DNA from: CAYOBW01 sp964402115
Lineage (GTDB): Bacteria; Verrucomicrobiota; Kiritimatiellia; UBA8416; CAYOBW01
Length of the DNA stretch: 15,551 bases
Direction of reading: 5' to 3'
Assembly (NCBI GenBank): GCA_964402115.1
Contig: CAYOBW010000165.1
Location: forward strand, 1 to 15,551
The position numbers were made by a program, and so were the translations under genes. The notes beneath the pieces were generated by a model that saw only the letters and a list, made by a program, of their open reading frames with translations, had not been told where the DNA came from and ran no database searches. Positions 14,792-15,551 of this stretch are shown here, in pieces (positions within the stretch are counted from its first letter, which is position 1; each line of letters opens with the position of its first letter).

Positions 14792-14833
14792 TCACGGTGC
14801 CGAGCTTGCGAGGCTACCGTGGACGCCGATGTT
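14792..14833 (+). repeat. 42-bp direct repeat, copy 2, with internal hairpin
   Basis: Second copy of the repeat at 14450-14491. The hairpin arms (14793-14801 and 14812-14821) are fully conserved; differences fall in the loop (one) and the right-hand tail (three). Confidence 0.85.
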
Positions 14834-14898
14834 CTGCCGTGTTTGTCCTTCCGCGATCCGCCTGTCCAGCCGATGCGTCCCCACTCGTGCTCGTCGTC

Positions 14899-14949
14899 GT
14901 CCTCGTCCTCGATTCCCTCCCTTGTCCCTTCGAGTACGAGGACGAGGAC
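14899..14949. repeat. 13-bp inverted repeat in a CTC/GAG low-complexity tract
   Basis: GTCCTCGTCCTCG (14899-14911) is the reverse complement of CGAGGACGAGGAC (14937-14949), with 25 bases between. The left arm extends into a CTCGTGCTCGTCGTC tract. Simple-sequence origin is likely. Confidence 0.75.
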
Positions 14950-15205
14950 CGTTCGCTTCGCTCACTGAGGACGATTGCGTTCCGACAGCTCTTCCTCTCT
15001 CCTCACGCACAACCTCTGTCCTTTAGTCGTCAATGTCGGAAGTCACAGGCCCGGGCAAGGGCCAGGGACTGCCGGGGCGTCTGCGGAGGGGGTGGACGTG
15101 ACGAGTACAACCCTCGACCCCCGTTACCAAGGCGGAAACTAGAACTTCAGGGGTGGAGTCTCAAGGTAAAACAGCCGGCGGAGGCTCGAAGTGGGAGGCG
15201 ATAAC

Positions 15206-15236
15206 CGGGCAACGGACGGGAGTCCGGCGGTGCCCG
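15206..15236 (+). other. Nested hairpin with GGGA (GNRA-type) tetraloop
   Basis: The outer stem CGGGCA/TGCCCG (15206-15211 with 15231-15236) encloses the inner stem CGGAC/GTCCG (15213-15217 with 15222-15226) capped by GGGA. The form resembles a structured RNA helix, but a chance fold in GC-rich DNA cannot be excluded. Confidence 0.4.
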
Positions 15237-15309
15237 ACGGTGGCGGGTGCTGAGGCGGCTGTGGTCGGCTTCCACCCGCAGTTGTCCCGCGCACTCCCGC
15301 TCCCCCGTG

Positions 15310-15330
15310 GCGCCGGTATCCGACCGGCGC
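15310..15330. repeat. 8-bp-stem hairpin, inverted partner of 15411-15431
   Basis: GCGCCGGT (15310-15317), loop ATCCG and ACCGGCGC (15323-15330) form a perfect stem. Its reverse complement has loop CGGAT, the same as the hairpin about 100 bases downstream. Confidence 0.8.
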
Positions 15331-15410
15331 TGACCCTGCCACGAGCGAAGCGTGCGGCGTTGAGCATCCCCAGGCCAGACCAGCCGCAACCCTCGCTCCG
15401 CTCATTCCTC

Positions 15411-15431
15411 GCGCGGGTCGGATACCCGCGC
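15411..15431. repeat. 8-bp-stem hairpin, inverted partner of 15310-15330
   Basis: GCGCGGGT (15411-15418), loop CGGAT and ACCCGCGC (15424-15431) form a perfect stem. Compared with the inverted partner, one base changes in each arm and pairing is kept. Confidence 0.8.
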
Positions 15432-15551
15432 CACACGGCAGAACCCGCCCGCTTCTTCGCCTGCTTTTCGCCGCGCAACGGAATCCCGCGCAGCTATTCA
15501 CCTGGCACCGTTACCGACGGGGATGGGCGCCTTGCGGCCCCCCCTGCCAAT

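Larger units (their letters stand above)
14237..15551. other. Repeat-rich non-coding region, no credible gene
   Basis: About 1.3 kb after the last stop shows no open frame with a plausible start, ribosome binding site or recognisable domain. Possible frames read as low-complexity Arg/Ser/Pro/Gly peptides or as the familiar NHGVTE/NHAVTE artefact of CACGGAG-type repeats. The stretch holds several hairpins, a direct repeat pair, inverted repeats and simple tracts, listed separately. No tRNA or rRNA was recognised. No terminator with a proper T-run follows the gene at 9623-14236; only a 6-bp stem AGCCCG/CGGGCT (14239-14260) is present. Confidence 0.75.

Noticed and set aside
14309..14968. Plus-strand open frame of 219 codons after gene 3
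   Set aside because: It runs through the hairpins and simple repeats and yields NHAVTETRS-like and poly-Ser peptides typical of translated intergenic repeats; no ribosome binding site.
15139..15501. Minus-strand open frames of 80-120 codons near the right end
   Set aside because: Three overlapping phases are open at once across paired hairpins. The peptides (ARNERSEG, SAGRIPAPRG) are repeat-derived and have no domain.
14338..15508. TCACCTGGCAC at 14338-14348 and 15498-15508 as element ends
   Set aside because: An 11-base match in 1.3 kb of biased sequence can occur by chance, and no further similarity extends outward or inward.
14237..15551. CRISPR array
   Set aside because: The repeats are only two copies, far apart and of unequal context, without regular spacers.

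Overview
The window looks like chromosomal DNA from a GC-rich member of the PVC group. The best guess is Kiritimatiellota or a nearby Verrucomicrobia/Lentisphaerae lineage. That guess rests on very large exported proteins built from choice-of-anchor D, LamG, DUF2341 and PPC-like domains, on their Thr/Asn-rich composition, and on the repeat-rich intergenic DNA. It is inference; there is no marker gene here to fix the taxonomy.

About 14 kb of the 15.5 kb is taken by three giant genes on the + strand. Gene 1 (1-4016) is cut by the left window edge and encodes tandem choice-of-anchor D domains (about 123 residues each) interrupted by two PPC-like beta domains. Gene 2 (4040-9487) follows after 23 bases with a good ribosome binding site. 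It encodes a secreted mosaic of four LamG-like lectin folds, a DUF11 domain, two DUF2341 domains, Fn3-like segments and two InlB-type repeats. A DUF1349-like domain is nested inside the second DUF2341. Gene 3 (about 9623-14236) is a full-length, collinear paralogue of gene 1 with a visible signal peptide. No enzyme, regulator, transporter or RNA gene is recognisable. The three products are probably cell-surface or extracellular adhesive/structural proteins acting together, but no function is proven by sequence.

The clearest evolutionary signal is between genes 1 and 3. They align over about 4 kb with almost no length change, at a constant 10,220-bp spacing at their 3' ends. They share a stretch of 271 perfectly identical bases (3546-3816 and 13766-14036) inside otherwise diverged sequence, which points to recent gene conversion. 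Direct repeats of this kind could also delete or amplify gene 2.

The last 1.3 kb (14237-15551) has no credible gene. It is dense in repeats: a 42-bp direct repeat pair that itself folds, a perfect 17-bp hairpin, a second long imperfect hairpin, an inverted 29-bp pair of CACGGAG-type sequence, two low-complexity tracts, and two inverted copies of an 8-bp-stem hairpin whose stems differ by compensatory changes. I read this as an accumulation of interspersed palindromic elements, possibly with a structured RNA or the edge of a mobile element near the right end.
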